A DNA stretch of 64,000 nt from Symbiodinium natans (Eukaryota; Sar; Dinophyceae; Suessiales; Symbiodiniaceae), in assembly GCA_905221605.1 (NCBI GenBank), contig CAJNDS010002257.1, positions 467,422 to 531,421 of the forward strand, read 5' to 3'. Below the pieces are notes generated by a model. It was not told where the DNA came from and made no database searches. It was given only the letters and a program-made list of their open reading frames with translations. Made by a program: the position numbers and the translations under genes. The stretch's first letter is position 1. The number at the start of each line of letters is the position of its first letter. Positions 8,101 to 17,047 of the stretch are shown here, piece after piece.

Positions 8101-11100
8101 GTCCTGCCGCAGCGCCAGAGCACGGCCGTGAGCCTGCTGTAGTCGAGGGTGAGCAGCTCTTCTCCGTCCCTGTAGGTCTTCCCCGTAACCCCCGCTCCGA
8201 CGAAGTCCTGCGCGAGGAAGCCCAGGCGGTTGCGGTGCTCGATGTCGGTGCGGTCGTAGGTCTTCGGGTGGGCACCGTCGAAGATGCCCTGCAGCGTCTC
8301 CAGGTCCGCGTCCGCGACGTTCGTCTTCACCCTCTCGTCGCTGAGGTTGTTGAACGAGTAATTGACCGTTACGTCGGAGTCAGTTTCCACCACGAGGGGC
8401 GCGGCTCCGGAGGTCCGGTTCTGCAGCCAGATCTCCTGGTTGGGGGCGTAGAGCGTGCAGCCGCCCGTGGACGGCGTCTCCAGCTGCACGAAGCCCGCGC
8501 CACCGTTGGCGCTCATCTCCAGGGACGCGAAGCCCGTGGGGGCCGTGTTCTCCACGCGCACGGCCACGGTGCCGTCCGTGGGGTTGGCGGAGAGCGGGAA
8601 GTTCTCCGTGACGTTGAGGCCCTTGGAGGTGCAGACGATGCCCTGCGTGCCCCCCACGAGCTCCAGGTTCGGGATGCTCGAGACGATGCCGTTGTCTGCT
8701 CTGATGGCGGAGGCCGTGTAGAGAACGGAGTTGAGGTAAGTGCCCTGGGTGCCGCCCGTCAGCGTCAAATAATCGTCTGTCGGCCTGGCCTTCACCGTGG
8801 GAGTCCTCAGCTCCGTGCTGAGCTCGACGCTCCCCGAGGTCACGGTGCCCAACACGTCCAGCGCCCCGTTGACGACGGTGCCCCCCGAGCCGCCGGTGAT
8901 GGTGGGCTGCGTGTCCTGTGCGCGCGCGGAGATGGCGTTGGTCACGAGCCCCGTGGCCGTGCCCGTCGCGTCGTCGATGTAGAGCTCCGTGTCCACGCGC
9001 AGCCTCGGGGCCACCGAGTGCACCTCCGACGTGGCGAAGGTGCAGAGGCTCTGGTCACTCTGGTCCGTGACCCTGACGGACACGGTGCCCGACTTCAGGT
9101 TGAGGAACTGGTTGGTCGGAAGCAGGGGCTCCACCGTGTCCGCCTGGATGCTGCCGGCCGTGGCGATGCCCAGGCTGCTGTCGGCGAAGATGCTTCCTTT
9201 GGTCAGCATGTTGACGCCCGTCTTGAGGCTGAAGAGGCTGGAGGACAGGTCGGCCACGGCGGCCCCGTTGCTGGCCTCGAACTCGATGCCGAGGCTGCCG
9301 CCCCGCAGCGTCAAATAATCGGCGGTGTTGGCGTGAACACTGTTGACGAGCAGGGGATCCGACGGGGGCGCCCCCGCCAGGGCGTACCTGGCGTCCGACT
9401 CGGCCTTACTGTAAGCGTCGCAGGTCAGATGCACCATCGCGGAGTTACCCAAGATCAGGTTCGCCCCCAGGGGTGCCTGCGGCAACAACGACCTTATGAT
9501 TCTCGGCGTGAAGTTGTCTAGCGCCAGGGGGATTATTTGTCCCCCGGACGTGTTCCCGTTGACGGGAAAATAGCGGGAGTCGAGAGGCGCGTAGTCGGTG
9601 TTTGAGAGGTATCGCCCATCCGACTCGCTCTTGGAGTAGGCGTCGCAGGTCAGCTGCACCGTGGCCTGGTTGCCGAGGATCAGGTTCGCTCCCAGGGGTG
9701 CCTGCGGCAACAACGACCTTATGATTCTCGGCGTGAAGTTGTCTAGCACCAGGGGGATTATTTGTCCCCCGGACGTGTTCCCGTTCACTGGAAAATACCT
9801 GGTGTCCCCCTGGGCCTCCGTGAGGAGCCCCGAGGAGCTGATCTGGCTCGCGATCTCCGCCGAGGTCTCTCCCTGGTTCCAGTAGTTGGTGAGCTCCGAG
9901 GCGATGGAGCTGTCGATGTCGGCCTGAGTGGCGTACTGCGAAACGTTCAGGGCGTCGACAGCGTTCGTGATCTGCGCGTTCACCTCGGCCTGCGTGTACG
10001 TCTGGCTCTGGTCGTAGGCCTGGCAGTCGATCTGCAGGGTGTTCCCCGAGTTCTGGAGCGTGGCCACCAGTGGCCCGGTGAAGTGCAGGTTCCGGAGGGC
10101 CTGCCCGGTGAGCAGCTCCCAGGTGGTGTTCCCGCTCCAGGCGGGGGCGTTGGTCACCGCCGCTCCCGCGACGAGGGCGTCCACTTGCGCGGAGTCGTAG
10201 TAAGACGCGAGAGCAAGCCCAATTTCATTCAGGATGGGCGCCTGGAGCCCGGTCCACGGGACGTAGGCGCTGAGGTCGATGCCGCCCACAGCCGCCGCGA
10301 TGGCGGCGTCCATCTCTGTTGTCGTGCTGTACGGGACCAACGCTGCCGTGATTGCTCCGTTGGTTTCGCTGGAGTCGTAGTAGCTTCCCAGGGTGGCCAA
10401 CACCCAGGACTCGCTGGCCAAGGGAGCCAGGAGGGCATTGACCTCTCCCTGCGTGTAGGCGTCGCAGGCCAAAGACAGCGTGAAGTTGTCGTTCTCGAGG
10501 GTGACGCTCAGGGGCGCATTGAAGTGAAAGTTGCGGATGGTATTGGTGCCCAACAGCAGGTCCCAGGTGATCTCCCCGGGCCAGGCCTGGGCGTTGGAGA
10601 GATTCGTGCCGCCTCCCGTGGTCAGCGCGGCCAGCGCGGAGTTGAGCGCGTCGATGGCCGACTGCAGGCTCGTCTCGGAGGCCGACAGGTCTGCTGCCGT
10701 CGCGAAGGGCCCCGCTCCCTGCAGGGCCAGGATGTCGGCGTCGTGCCCGTCCAGGCGCGCGTCTCGCACGGCCAGGAGGGCGTTGAGTCCCGCGGTGTCG
10801 GTGTAAGCTGCGAGGGCCGTGGCGAGCGCCGCCGCAACGTCGGCAGCCGACTGGAAGCCCGCTGCCTGCAGCGCCGCCAGGGCCGCCTCGGCGGTGTCTA
10901 ACCTCCCGTCTCGGATGGCCAATGCGGCGTCCAGGGCCGCCTGCTGCACGTACGCCAGGAGGGCGGTTGCTAATTTTTGATCCACGTCCGCTGGGGTGGT
11001 GCGCAGGGCCACCAGGCTGTTCAGCCCGCTGGTGTCGGTGTAGGGGAGCAGGGCGGTGGTGATGGCCTGGGAGACGTCGGCGGCTGTTTGTCGAGCCGCC

Positions 11101-11582
11101 ACGTCGAGGGCCAGCTGGTCCTGCGTGCTCTTGAGAGCATAGGTGGAAGCCACCTGGGCGAGCGTGGCGTTGTTGGCGCTTGTCACGGCGTTGTTCATGG
11201 CGGCGGAAGTCGGATGATTCGCGAGCTTCAGGTCCACGGAGGCGGGCGTGCTCTTGGAGTTGACGTCCAGCTGCAGCGCATCCAGGGCCGATTGGTTCGC
11301 CTTCCCCGCCAGCCCCGTGGTGAGACTGGTGCTGAGGGAGGCGATGCTGGAGGCGTTGGCCGCTATGGATCCTTCTGCTGCGGCGAGGTCCGCTGCCAGA
11401 GCGTAGGGGATCAGATCGGGGGGCGGGGGAATGGCCGCCACCTGCGTCTGCAGCGCGGCGAGGGCGGCCGAGTTCACTCCGATGGCGGCGGTGTTGCTGG
11501 TGGTCGTCTCCAGGGGGGTGTATTGGGTGAGCACGGTGGCCAACTGCCCCGCCGTGACGCCGGTCACCTCTATCGTGGCCAT
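8095..11582 (-). CDS. Large fibre-like protein with C-terminal S74 (endosialidase-type) chaperone domain
   Basis: About 1160 aa from an ATG at 11582. The N-terminal half is Ala/Leu/Thr-rich heptad-like repeats such as ALAALQTQ, typical of trimeric stalks. Modules with TCDAYSKSESD and YFPVNGNTSGGQ follow, then beta-rich sequence. The C-terminus is a peptidase S74 domain: NLSDERVKTNV (the self-cleaving Ser-Asp site, about residue 1080), then NRLGFLAQDF and LDYSRLTAVLW. S74 domains fold and trim trimeric fibres of phages and some large eukaryotic viruses. After LTAVLW the frame continues as unrelated sequence antisense to nothing known, where the integrase frame begins, so the gene end is damaged. 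Predicted role: receptor-binding spike. Confidence 0.8.
9418..9800 (-). repeat. Internal 76-aa duplication in the fibre gene
   Basis: A segment of about 155 bases at 9418-9573 recurs at 9646-9800 at high identity. The protein shows two copies of YFPVNGNTSGGQIIPL followed by DNFTPRIIRSLLPQAPLGAN, with only a few changes. Period is about 228 bases (76 codons), so frame is kept. This is typical length variation in fibre shafts. Confidence 0.85.
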
Positions 11583-11644
11583 GGGCGTCTCCCCGTCCTG
11601 AGGACATTCCCTGTAATGCTAGAGGAGAAGAGACTCATGTTTTA

Positions 11645-12839
11645 CTAGTCGAGGGAAGACACGCCCGCCGAGCTCAAGGTGACCAACTGGTAGGAAACAA
11701 GGTGGAGGAAGTATTGGTCGACCCGGTCTGGCTCCATGCGGTCGAAGCTGAAGCGGCAGAGGTCGCCGGAGCGCGTGCTGATGCCGGACAGGGGGTGGCG
11801 GGGCACGCGCTCGACGGGATATGCAGCGACGAACTGGTAGTTTCCGTAGTGGTTGTCTCGGATCCGCATGTTTCGTATCTTGCTGTCGTAGGTGCCCGCC
11901 ATGATCTCCAGGAAGTGGAAGTGGTCCGCGATGCTCTCGTTGGCCACCCTGGGAAACTGGAGCGCCCCGAGCTGCAGCTGGCTCTTCAAGTTGCGGTTGT
12001 CGTTGTTGCCCGCGTACTCGAAATTGTCCACGTGGTCCTCGGTCGTCTTGTTGAACGTCACGAAGGCGCCCAATAGCTTCGTGAAGGCGCGGGCGACAGT
12101 GACGTTGTAGCTGGTGCTGGCTGTGCATTGTAGGGAACGCGAAGATCAAACTGCGGCCGCTGGTCATGATGCGCTGGAAGCTCTCGCGGAGGGCCGAGTC
12201 GAGCGTGACTTGCGAGGCGTACAGAGATACGTTCTCGATGGTGAAGTCCTTGCTCGCGCTGATGTTGCGGGCCCCGTCGTTCGGGTCGGCGAAGGTGATC
12301 TGGAGCACGAGGTTGAGCTCGGGCGGGAGGAGCTTTCCACAATTGAAGATCCCTATGAGGTGCGGGCTCATGAGCACGTGCCGGGAGCCCGACTGCGCGA
12401 TCTCGAAGGCGTGGCCCCCGCCGTCCGCCAGGAAGCCCATGATGTGCTTGTTGAGCCACCAGTCTTCGTTTTTGAGTAGGCCGTAGAGGTACGAGCAGCG
12501 CCCGTAGTAGGAGATGTCCTCGATGCGGGTGCCGTTGGCAAAGACCTCCACGCGGTTAATGAGGCACGAAGGATCCGGCGAGCCGAGCTGCAGAGTGCCC
12601 GTGGTGCTGTTGTTGCGCACCGTGAAGGCGAGCTTCACCGACTCCGGGTCGATGAAGTCCATGCCGCTGGTCAGGGGGATGCGACAGACTCTGCTCGTGG
12701 TGGGCGTGAAGGTGCTCAGCGAGCTCGGGTAGTAACGCACATCTTTTCGACTCTGAACGTAGTTAACGTTGCTCGACTGGAGCTTGTAATCGAGACTTTC
12801 GACCAATGAATCATTGACTGCAGCAGTCACCTGCTCCAT
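11645..12839 (-). CDS. Major capsid protein, double-jelly-roll (polinton-like virus) type, one frameshift
   Basis: The N-terminus, from the ATG at 12839, has the pattern seen in polinton-like and adintovirus capsids: TTSRVCRIPLTSGMDFIDPE, then LAFTVRNNS, then LINRVEVFANGTRIEDI. The first frame is good to about residue 235 (IFAFPTMH). The rest continues in another frame (ARAFTKLLGAFVTFNKT to SYQLVTLSSAG) ending at 11645, so one indel near 12115-12135 breaks the gene. Combined length of about 398 aa is within the range of such capsid proteins. It would form the hexon-like capsomers. The assignment is from motif resemblance; a structure or profile comparison was not possible here. Confidence 0.7.
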
Positions 12840-12851
12840 GGTTTACTGTAG

Positions 12852-14194
12852 TCAGAGATTCACGCGGCCTCCGGCTCGCTCGCGCTGCGAAGCGCCTCGA
12901 AGGACGGGGGCGGTGCGGCGCGGGACCTCCCTGAGGCTTGACGCTGCATCCGAGGCCGGGAGGAGTCGCTGCCCGAGGACTTGCGCCAGGGGAGCGGGGT
13001 TGAGGCCCGTAGGATAGCGCGTGGGCCTCGCGGGACGTGCCTGCACCCGCGGCGGAGGCTGGGCTCGCGGCTCCGATTCGTCCTCGGTCAGGCGGTAGTA
13101 CTCTGTCCGTGGCTGGCGCGAAGGCTCCCGGAGCCGGAAGTGCTGCTCGGCACCGAACTCCTGCATGGAGTTGAGTGTCTGAATGTCTGGGGCCGAGCTG
13201 GGGCGGGAGGCGTCCGTGTCGGTGCCTCCTCCCCCACCCCAGCCCATCAGGTGCTCGGCCGCCACCATGCCCCCGTGCAGCGCCCACGCGGTGCCCACCA
13301 GCGCTGCCCCCGCGCCCGCCACGGCCAGGCCTCCCGCCGCCGCTCCCACCGTGGCGGCCACGGGCAGCGCGGCTCTCCGGCGGCGGCCAGCCCGGAGCCG
13401 ATGGCCGCGAGCGCGCCTCCTCCCGCCTCCGCGGTCGCTGCAGCTTCCGCGGCCCCCGCCGCCGCTTCCGCCGCTACGGCGAAGCCCTCGGTCGCCTCCG
13501 CCTCGGCCATCTGCTGGCTCATGAACTGCTCGATGTCGCGAGCCGCCGCCCGCTCCACCTCCTGGGCCCGCTGGCCCGCCCGCTCCAGGAGAGGCTCCAC
13601 CTCCGAAGGCCTGCCTATCACTTGTGGTGGAGCGACCTCGTCGGGCGGGGGCGCCAGGCCCTCGGGCACGCGGGGGATGCGCAGGTTCCGGTCGATCCAG
13701 TTCCGCCCCCTCCGCGCTGCGTTGTAGAGGTCTGCTCCGTGCCCCGCGATGGCGGAGGCGGAGCCCGCCAGCCCCGCCGCTGCGCCCGCCGCGGCCTCGG
13801 CCTGCTGCAGCCGTCCCAGGAAGCCCGGCGCCGGCGGCGGCTGAAACCCGTCGTTTCTCAGAGCCTGGCCAGGGTCCACGGCACCAAAGTCAGAATCGCT
13901 GTCGAAGGCCCGCGGGCGCAGGAAGTCGCGCCTGGGGAAGGGCACCCCGTCGTAGCCCTCGTTGGCGTCCTCGTAGGCCGCCGCGGGATCGAGCGTGGTG
14001 TGCGGCTGCGGGGCATCGCTCACAACGGGCTCCGTGCTCTCGGGGAGGTCCTGTAGCCAGAAATGACTGGAAGTCAGGATGGATGCGTTGCGGTTGGGGA
14101 GGTCAATAGGCAGCGGCTCGCCCTCGGCGATGTGGCCCAGGACCTGGGAGTAGGACGGCCGCACGCGGAAGCCGTGCGCGCGCCGCTCCTCCAT
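12852..14194 (-). CDS. Virion-associated-like protein with Gly/Ala membrane segment, frameshifted
   Basis: Two frames make one gene of about 440 aa. The first runs from the ATG at 14194 (MEERRAHGFRVRPSY) to about 13.38 kb through an alanine-rich helical region. The second continues from about 13.36 kb to TGA at 12852, starting with a hydrophobic stretch (AAGGLAVAGAGAALVGTAWA) that could span a membrane. An indel near 13375 separates them. The gene starts directly at the stop of its upstream neighbour (TAAATG) and ends 12 bases before the capsid ATG. Function unknown; position beside the capsid gene suggests a structural role. Confidence 0.55.
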
Positions 14195-14488
14195 TTACTT
14201 AAGCATGACCCGCAGGCCCCGCTTCCCCAGGTAGCTGAGCTCGCTGGCCCGTTGCACCGCCTCGCACAAGTAGCTCTGGACCTCCCGGGTCCGCGCGTCG
14301 TACCGCAGGGCCACGCGACGCGGCGTCGTCCAGCGGCGCTTCAGCAAGCCCAGGATCTCCTCGCCCTCCTCGTGCTCCTCCAGCTCATGCTCGAAGGCCA
14401 GGGGGATCTCCACGGCCTCGGACGCCAGCATCCACACGCCGTCTCGCAGTTGCAACACCAACAACACCAACAGCGTTCGCAGCTCCAT
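14195..14488 (-). CDS. 97-aa protein with signal-like N-terminus
   Basis: Starts at ATG 14488 and ends TAA at 14195, directly followed by the next ATG. The N-terminus MELRTLLVLLVLQL is hydrophobic and could be a signal peptide or anchor. The remainder is charged (an EHELEEHEEGEE acidic patch, then basic). No family recognised. The intact frame and tight packing support a real gene of the cassette. Confidence 0.6.
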   Translation of the reverse strand: MELRTLLVLLVLQLRDGVWMLASEAVEIPLAFEHELEEHEEGEEILGLLKRRWTTPRRVALRYDARTREVQSYLCEAVQRASELSYLGKRGLRVMLK

Positions 14489-14491
14489 TTT

Positions 14492-14794
14492 TTACATGAG
14501 CCCCCCCCAGACTCCCGAGTCGGACGTGTTCCTGCCTGCCGCTACGTCCCGCGCCAGCCCATCTCAACTGGGGGACCCTCCTGTTGACGGCGTCCGTCAT
14601 GCGCCCCAGCTCGTCGGCGTAGGACTCGCCCTCCTGGCGCTGCCGCCGCTCCGCCAGCCACTTGTTGAAGGCCTGGGCGTCGATGAGCTGCTGGTGGCGC
14701 CTGTGCAAGAAGGGGGTCAGGTTGTAAGAGGGAACTGCTTGTGAAACGCCCGCAGCATCGCGGGCTCGTTGCGCCTTTCGGAAAAGGGCATCAT
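14492..14794 (-). pseudogene. Small cassette gene with two frameshifts
   Basis: Reading starts at tandem ATGs at 14794 and 14791 (MMPFSERRNEPAMLRAFHKQ), shifts near 14735 to the frame with LTPFLHRRHQQLIDAQAFNK, and shifts again near 14525 to end GVWGGLM and TAA at 14492. The intact product would be about 95 aa, basic and helical. The stop is followed by AAA and the ATG of the next gene. Function unknown; frame choice rests on continuity of sequence character. Confidence 0.4.
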
Positions 14795-14802
14795 TTACAG
14801 GT

Positions 14803-15225
14803 TCAGAGATCCATGCTGTTGGCCATCAGGAGCTCGTGGAAGCGGTCGGCGCGGGAGAGCTGCCGAGCGTGGCGGACCTCCGAGGGCGTCATTCTGACGG
14901 GCTGCTCCAACGGCTGTGCAGGCGCCAGCGGTGGGGGCTCCACTTCGGCGGCGGCGGGCTCCGTGTTGGGCACCGTGTCCACGGGGACCGTCGGCGGCGG
15001 CACCCTGGGCTTCCGGGGAGCCTTGTCCTTCGCTCCCGGCGGGCGCCCGCGCCTCTTCGGCTCCGGTTTGGGTTCTTCCGAAGGCCGTGCCGCAGGCTCC
15101 TCCGAAGGCCGCTCCGAAGGCCGCTCAGGCGCAGGCGCAGGCGCAGGCGCAGGCGCAGGCGCAGGCGCAGGCGCGGGCTGCTCGGGCTCCTCCGAAGGCT
15201 CAGGCGCGGGCTCGGTGGTGTCCAT
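14803..15225 (-). CDS. AT-hook-like basic protein with Pro-Ala and PSE repeats
   Basis: 140 aa from an ATG immediately after the previous stop. The N-terminal third is a hexanucleotide repeat (gcgcag) read as APAPAP, then PSE repeats. KPEPKRRGRPPGAKDKAPRK follows and contains an AT-hook core (RGRPP). The C-terminus is helical (VRHARQLSRADRFHELLMAN). This composition suits a DNA-binding or condensing protein of the cassette. The hexanucleotide repeat is prone to length change. Confidence 0.6.
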   Translation of the reverse strand: MDTTEPAPEPSEEPEQPAPAPAPAPAPAPAPAPERPSERPSEEPAARPSEEPKPEPKRRGRPPGAKDKAPRKPRVPPPTVPVDTVPNTEPAAAEVEPPPLAPAQPLEQPVRMTPSEVRHARQLSRADRFHELLMANSMDL

Positions 15226-16164
15226 TTACTTTTCCCAGTTGAGATAAATCGCGAAGCTCACCGAGGTCCCGCGAGTGTTGACCACCTCGCCGTCCAAGGT
15301 CGGTGAGGCGGAAGCGCAGGTAGCGCAGCGTGATGGGGCCGTGGAGGTTGACGAAGTGTCCTTCATCCGTGCGGCTGTGGAGGACGTGGCCAGGGGGCCG
15401 AGGATGTGCTCGCGCGCGGCGAGGGCGGGGCAGCGCAGGTACAGCTCTGAGTACGGCGCCATCACCACGAACGAGAAGATCTGTTGGGCACCCGAGATGA
15501 AGCTGGGGCCAAGCAAATGGTTGATGCTCTCGGGCCTGGTGGACGACACGCCCGGCGGATAGCCCGGGCCGTTGGGGAAGGTGATTCTCAGATCCTGGTT
15601 GTTGAGGACGATTCGGTTCCCGTCGTAGGCGACCTGAATCTCGTTCGTCGAAGCGACGTACGTGGCCGCCGCGTAGTTGCTCGAGATCCACGCGGCCAGC
15701 CGTTCCCCCGTGTAGGCGCCCGCCGGCAGCTGGGCGTAGTGCAGCGTGCCCCCCGAGACGTCGTGCCAATAGAGGTAACTGCCACGGTCCGTGGAGAGGA
15801 AGGCGTCCGCCACGCGGATCTTGTGCACCGCCAGCTTCGCGCCCGAGTCGATGTGCAGCGTCTCGCCTAAGTCGATCTCGAAGTCACTGTCGGTGCCCGC
15901 CACGCGCTTCCGCGAGTCGACGTAGATCGTGGACGACATGACTCGGACCCTTTTCCTTCTCCCGGGGAAAAACCGCGTGGGGCGCGCCGAGAACTCGCTG
16001 GCGTTGGAGCTGTCGGAGGTTTGCCTGGGGCGCTCCGGCGGGGGCCACCGGCTGGGGTCGTAGACGCCCGTGGTGGTGCAGCACCTAAGGTTGTTGCACT
16101 CGGTCTCGCACATCGGACCGCCCCCGAGAAGCTTGGCTGCCATCTGCGACAGGATCGTCCCCAT
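15226..16164 (-). CDS. Candidate minor capsid (penton-like) protein, compensated frameshifts near the C-terminus
   Basis: After a 70-residue leader, MSSTIYVDSRKRVAGTDSDF matches the start of minor capsid proteins of polinton-like and related viruses (VDSR-x-R-x-GT-x-x-DF). The true start may be the internal ATG near 15940; the leader could be a separate small protein fused in frame. Between about 15400 and 15300 the open frame reads nonsense-like STAARMKDTSSTSTAPS, while another frame reads HVLHSRTDEGHFVNLHGPIT. Sense resumes with DGEVVNTRGTSVSFAIYLNW. Two opposite indels therefore leave the frame open but about 30 residues altered. Stop TAA abuts the next ATG. Predicted role: capsid vertex. 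Confidence 0.6.
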   Translation of the reverse strand: MGTILSQMAAKLLGGGPMCETECNNLRCCTTTGVYDPSRWPPPERPRQTSDSSNASEFSARPTRFFPGRRKRVRVMSSTIYVDSRKRVAGTDSDFEIDLGETLHIDSGAKLAVHKIRVADAFLSTDRGSYLYWHDVSGGTLHYAQLPAGAYTGERLAAWISSNYAAATYVASTNEIQVAYDGNRIVLNNQDLRITFPNGPGYPPGVSSTRPESINHLLGPSFISGAQQIFSFVVMAPYSELYLRCPALAAREHILGPLATSSTAARMKDTSSTSTAPSRCATCASASPTLDGEVVNTRGTSVSFAIYLNWEK

Positions 16165-16170
16165 CGCCGT

Positions 16171-16565
16171 TTAAGCGCCTCTCGAACCGCACATGGAAGG
16201 CCTCGCTTTTGGGCTTCAGGAAGTAGATGAAGAGGAAGCTGTAGGGCTCGCGGGTCGCCTCGTGGTAGAGAGCCAGGAGCTCGTGCTTGGAGAGGAGCGC
16301 GCTCAGCTCCTCTATGACCGCCTGGAGCTCGAGGGCGTTTCGGAGCCGCCACACGCACATAAACTGCAGGTTGACACGAATGCAGTTGGACCAGGCAGAT
16401 GGAGACGCGCACCGCCTCGGGTTCGCCGTAGCTCGAGGGGTTCCAAATCACTTTCAACCACTGGCTCTTCCACGTGGGCGCATCGCCACCGTCTCCGCGC
16501 AGCGGAATGAATTTGCCCCCTTTGGCGTTTGTGAGAACGTTGCCGCTGCCGAGTTGGATCGTCAT
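16171..16565 (-). pseudogene. First minus-strand gene of the cassette, frameshifted
   Basis: From ATG 16565 (MTIQLGSGNVLTNAKGGKFI) one frame is convincing to about VSICLVQ near 16385. The continuation is in another frame (CVWRLRNALELQAVIEELSA to KSEAFHVRFERR), and the likely stop TAA at 16171-16173 lies in the third frame, eight bases before the next ATG. Intact length would be about 130 aa. The second half is helical and leucine-rich. No family recognised. An upstream in-frame start at 16619 is possible but would overlap the divergent small gene. Confidence 0.45.
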
Positions 16566-16596
16566 GGCTTCCCCGGTTTTGTATCGACACAGATAA

Positions 16597-16743
16597 ATGC
16601 GCTTGCTCAGCGAACGCACGGAGAGCCCCGTGAGCTTCGGGGAGTTCCTCTGCGTCGCGCTGACGCTGGCCAGCGGCGTCGCCGTGCTGTGGGTCCTCGC
16701 GAGACCCTGGGAGGAGGAGCCCTGGGCCGACTTGGCAACGTGA
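16597..16743 (+). CDS. Possible 48-aa single-span membrane protein, divergent from the cassette
   Basis: A short plus-strand frame from ATG to TGA (MRLLSERTESPVSFGEFLCV...). It has a charged N-terminus, a hydrophobic centre (FLCVALTLASGVAVLWVLA) long enough to cross a membrane, and an acidic Trp-containing tail. It is divergent from the minus-strand gene starting at 16565 and ends two bases before a hairpin pair. Small membrane proteins are common in viral cassettes, but length alone gives weak support. Confidence 0.35.
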   Translation: MRLLSERTESPVSFGEFLCVALTLASGVAVLWVLARPWEEEPWADLAT

Positions 16744-16744
16744 A

Positions 16745-16880
16745 GAAATTAGGTTGTCGCCTCAGACGACAACCTCTGGAAAATTGTTCTTCTCTGCGTG
16801 GGCCTGGCAACGTAGAGAAATTTTGGGCAGTCGTCCCCTCAGGGGACAACTGTTTCAAAAATTTCTTCTCTGCGTGGGCC
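16745..16880. repeat. Two related hairpins at the right edge of the virus-like cassette
   Basis: Stem ggttgtcg/cgacaacc at 16751-16774 and stem gtcccct/aggggac inside cagt/actg at about 16829-16852. Both sit in longer complementary arms built from gagaaatttt and ttcttctc. The sequence ttcttctctgcgtgggcctg occurs twice (about 16788 and 16860). The style matches the arrays at 3.2-6.3 kb, so hairpins border the cassette on both sides. Confidence 0.65.
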
Positions 16881-17047
16881 TGAACACCCGTCTTTGTCGG
16901 CCCCGCGGTATGGTGACGGGGGGTCTTTCTCTTGTGGTTGCTCCACTGGCCATCTGCACGGACTGCCCTGGACCGGTCCTGCCTGGATGTTCCAGCTCTG
17001 TCATCGGTACAACGGCCAATCGTCCTTTCCTCTGCCCGCTCTAGGGA

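Noticed and set aside
8235-9521. A 428-aa plus-strand frame and other long plus-strand frames over 5-16 kb
   Set aside because: Arg/Gly/Val-rich shadows of the GC-rich minus-strand fibre, capsid and integrase genes, without recognisable motifs.
7120-16565. Packaging ATPase, protease or DNA polymerase of the virus-like cassette
   Set aside because: No Walker A/B pair, protease triad or polymerase motifs seen in any frame of this stretch.
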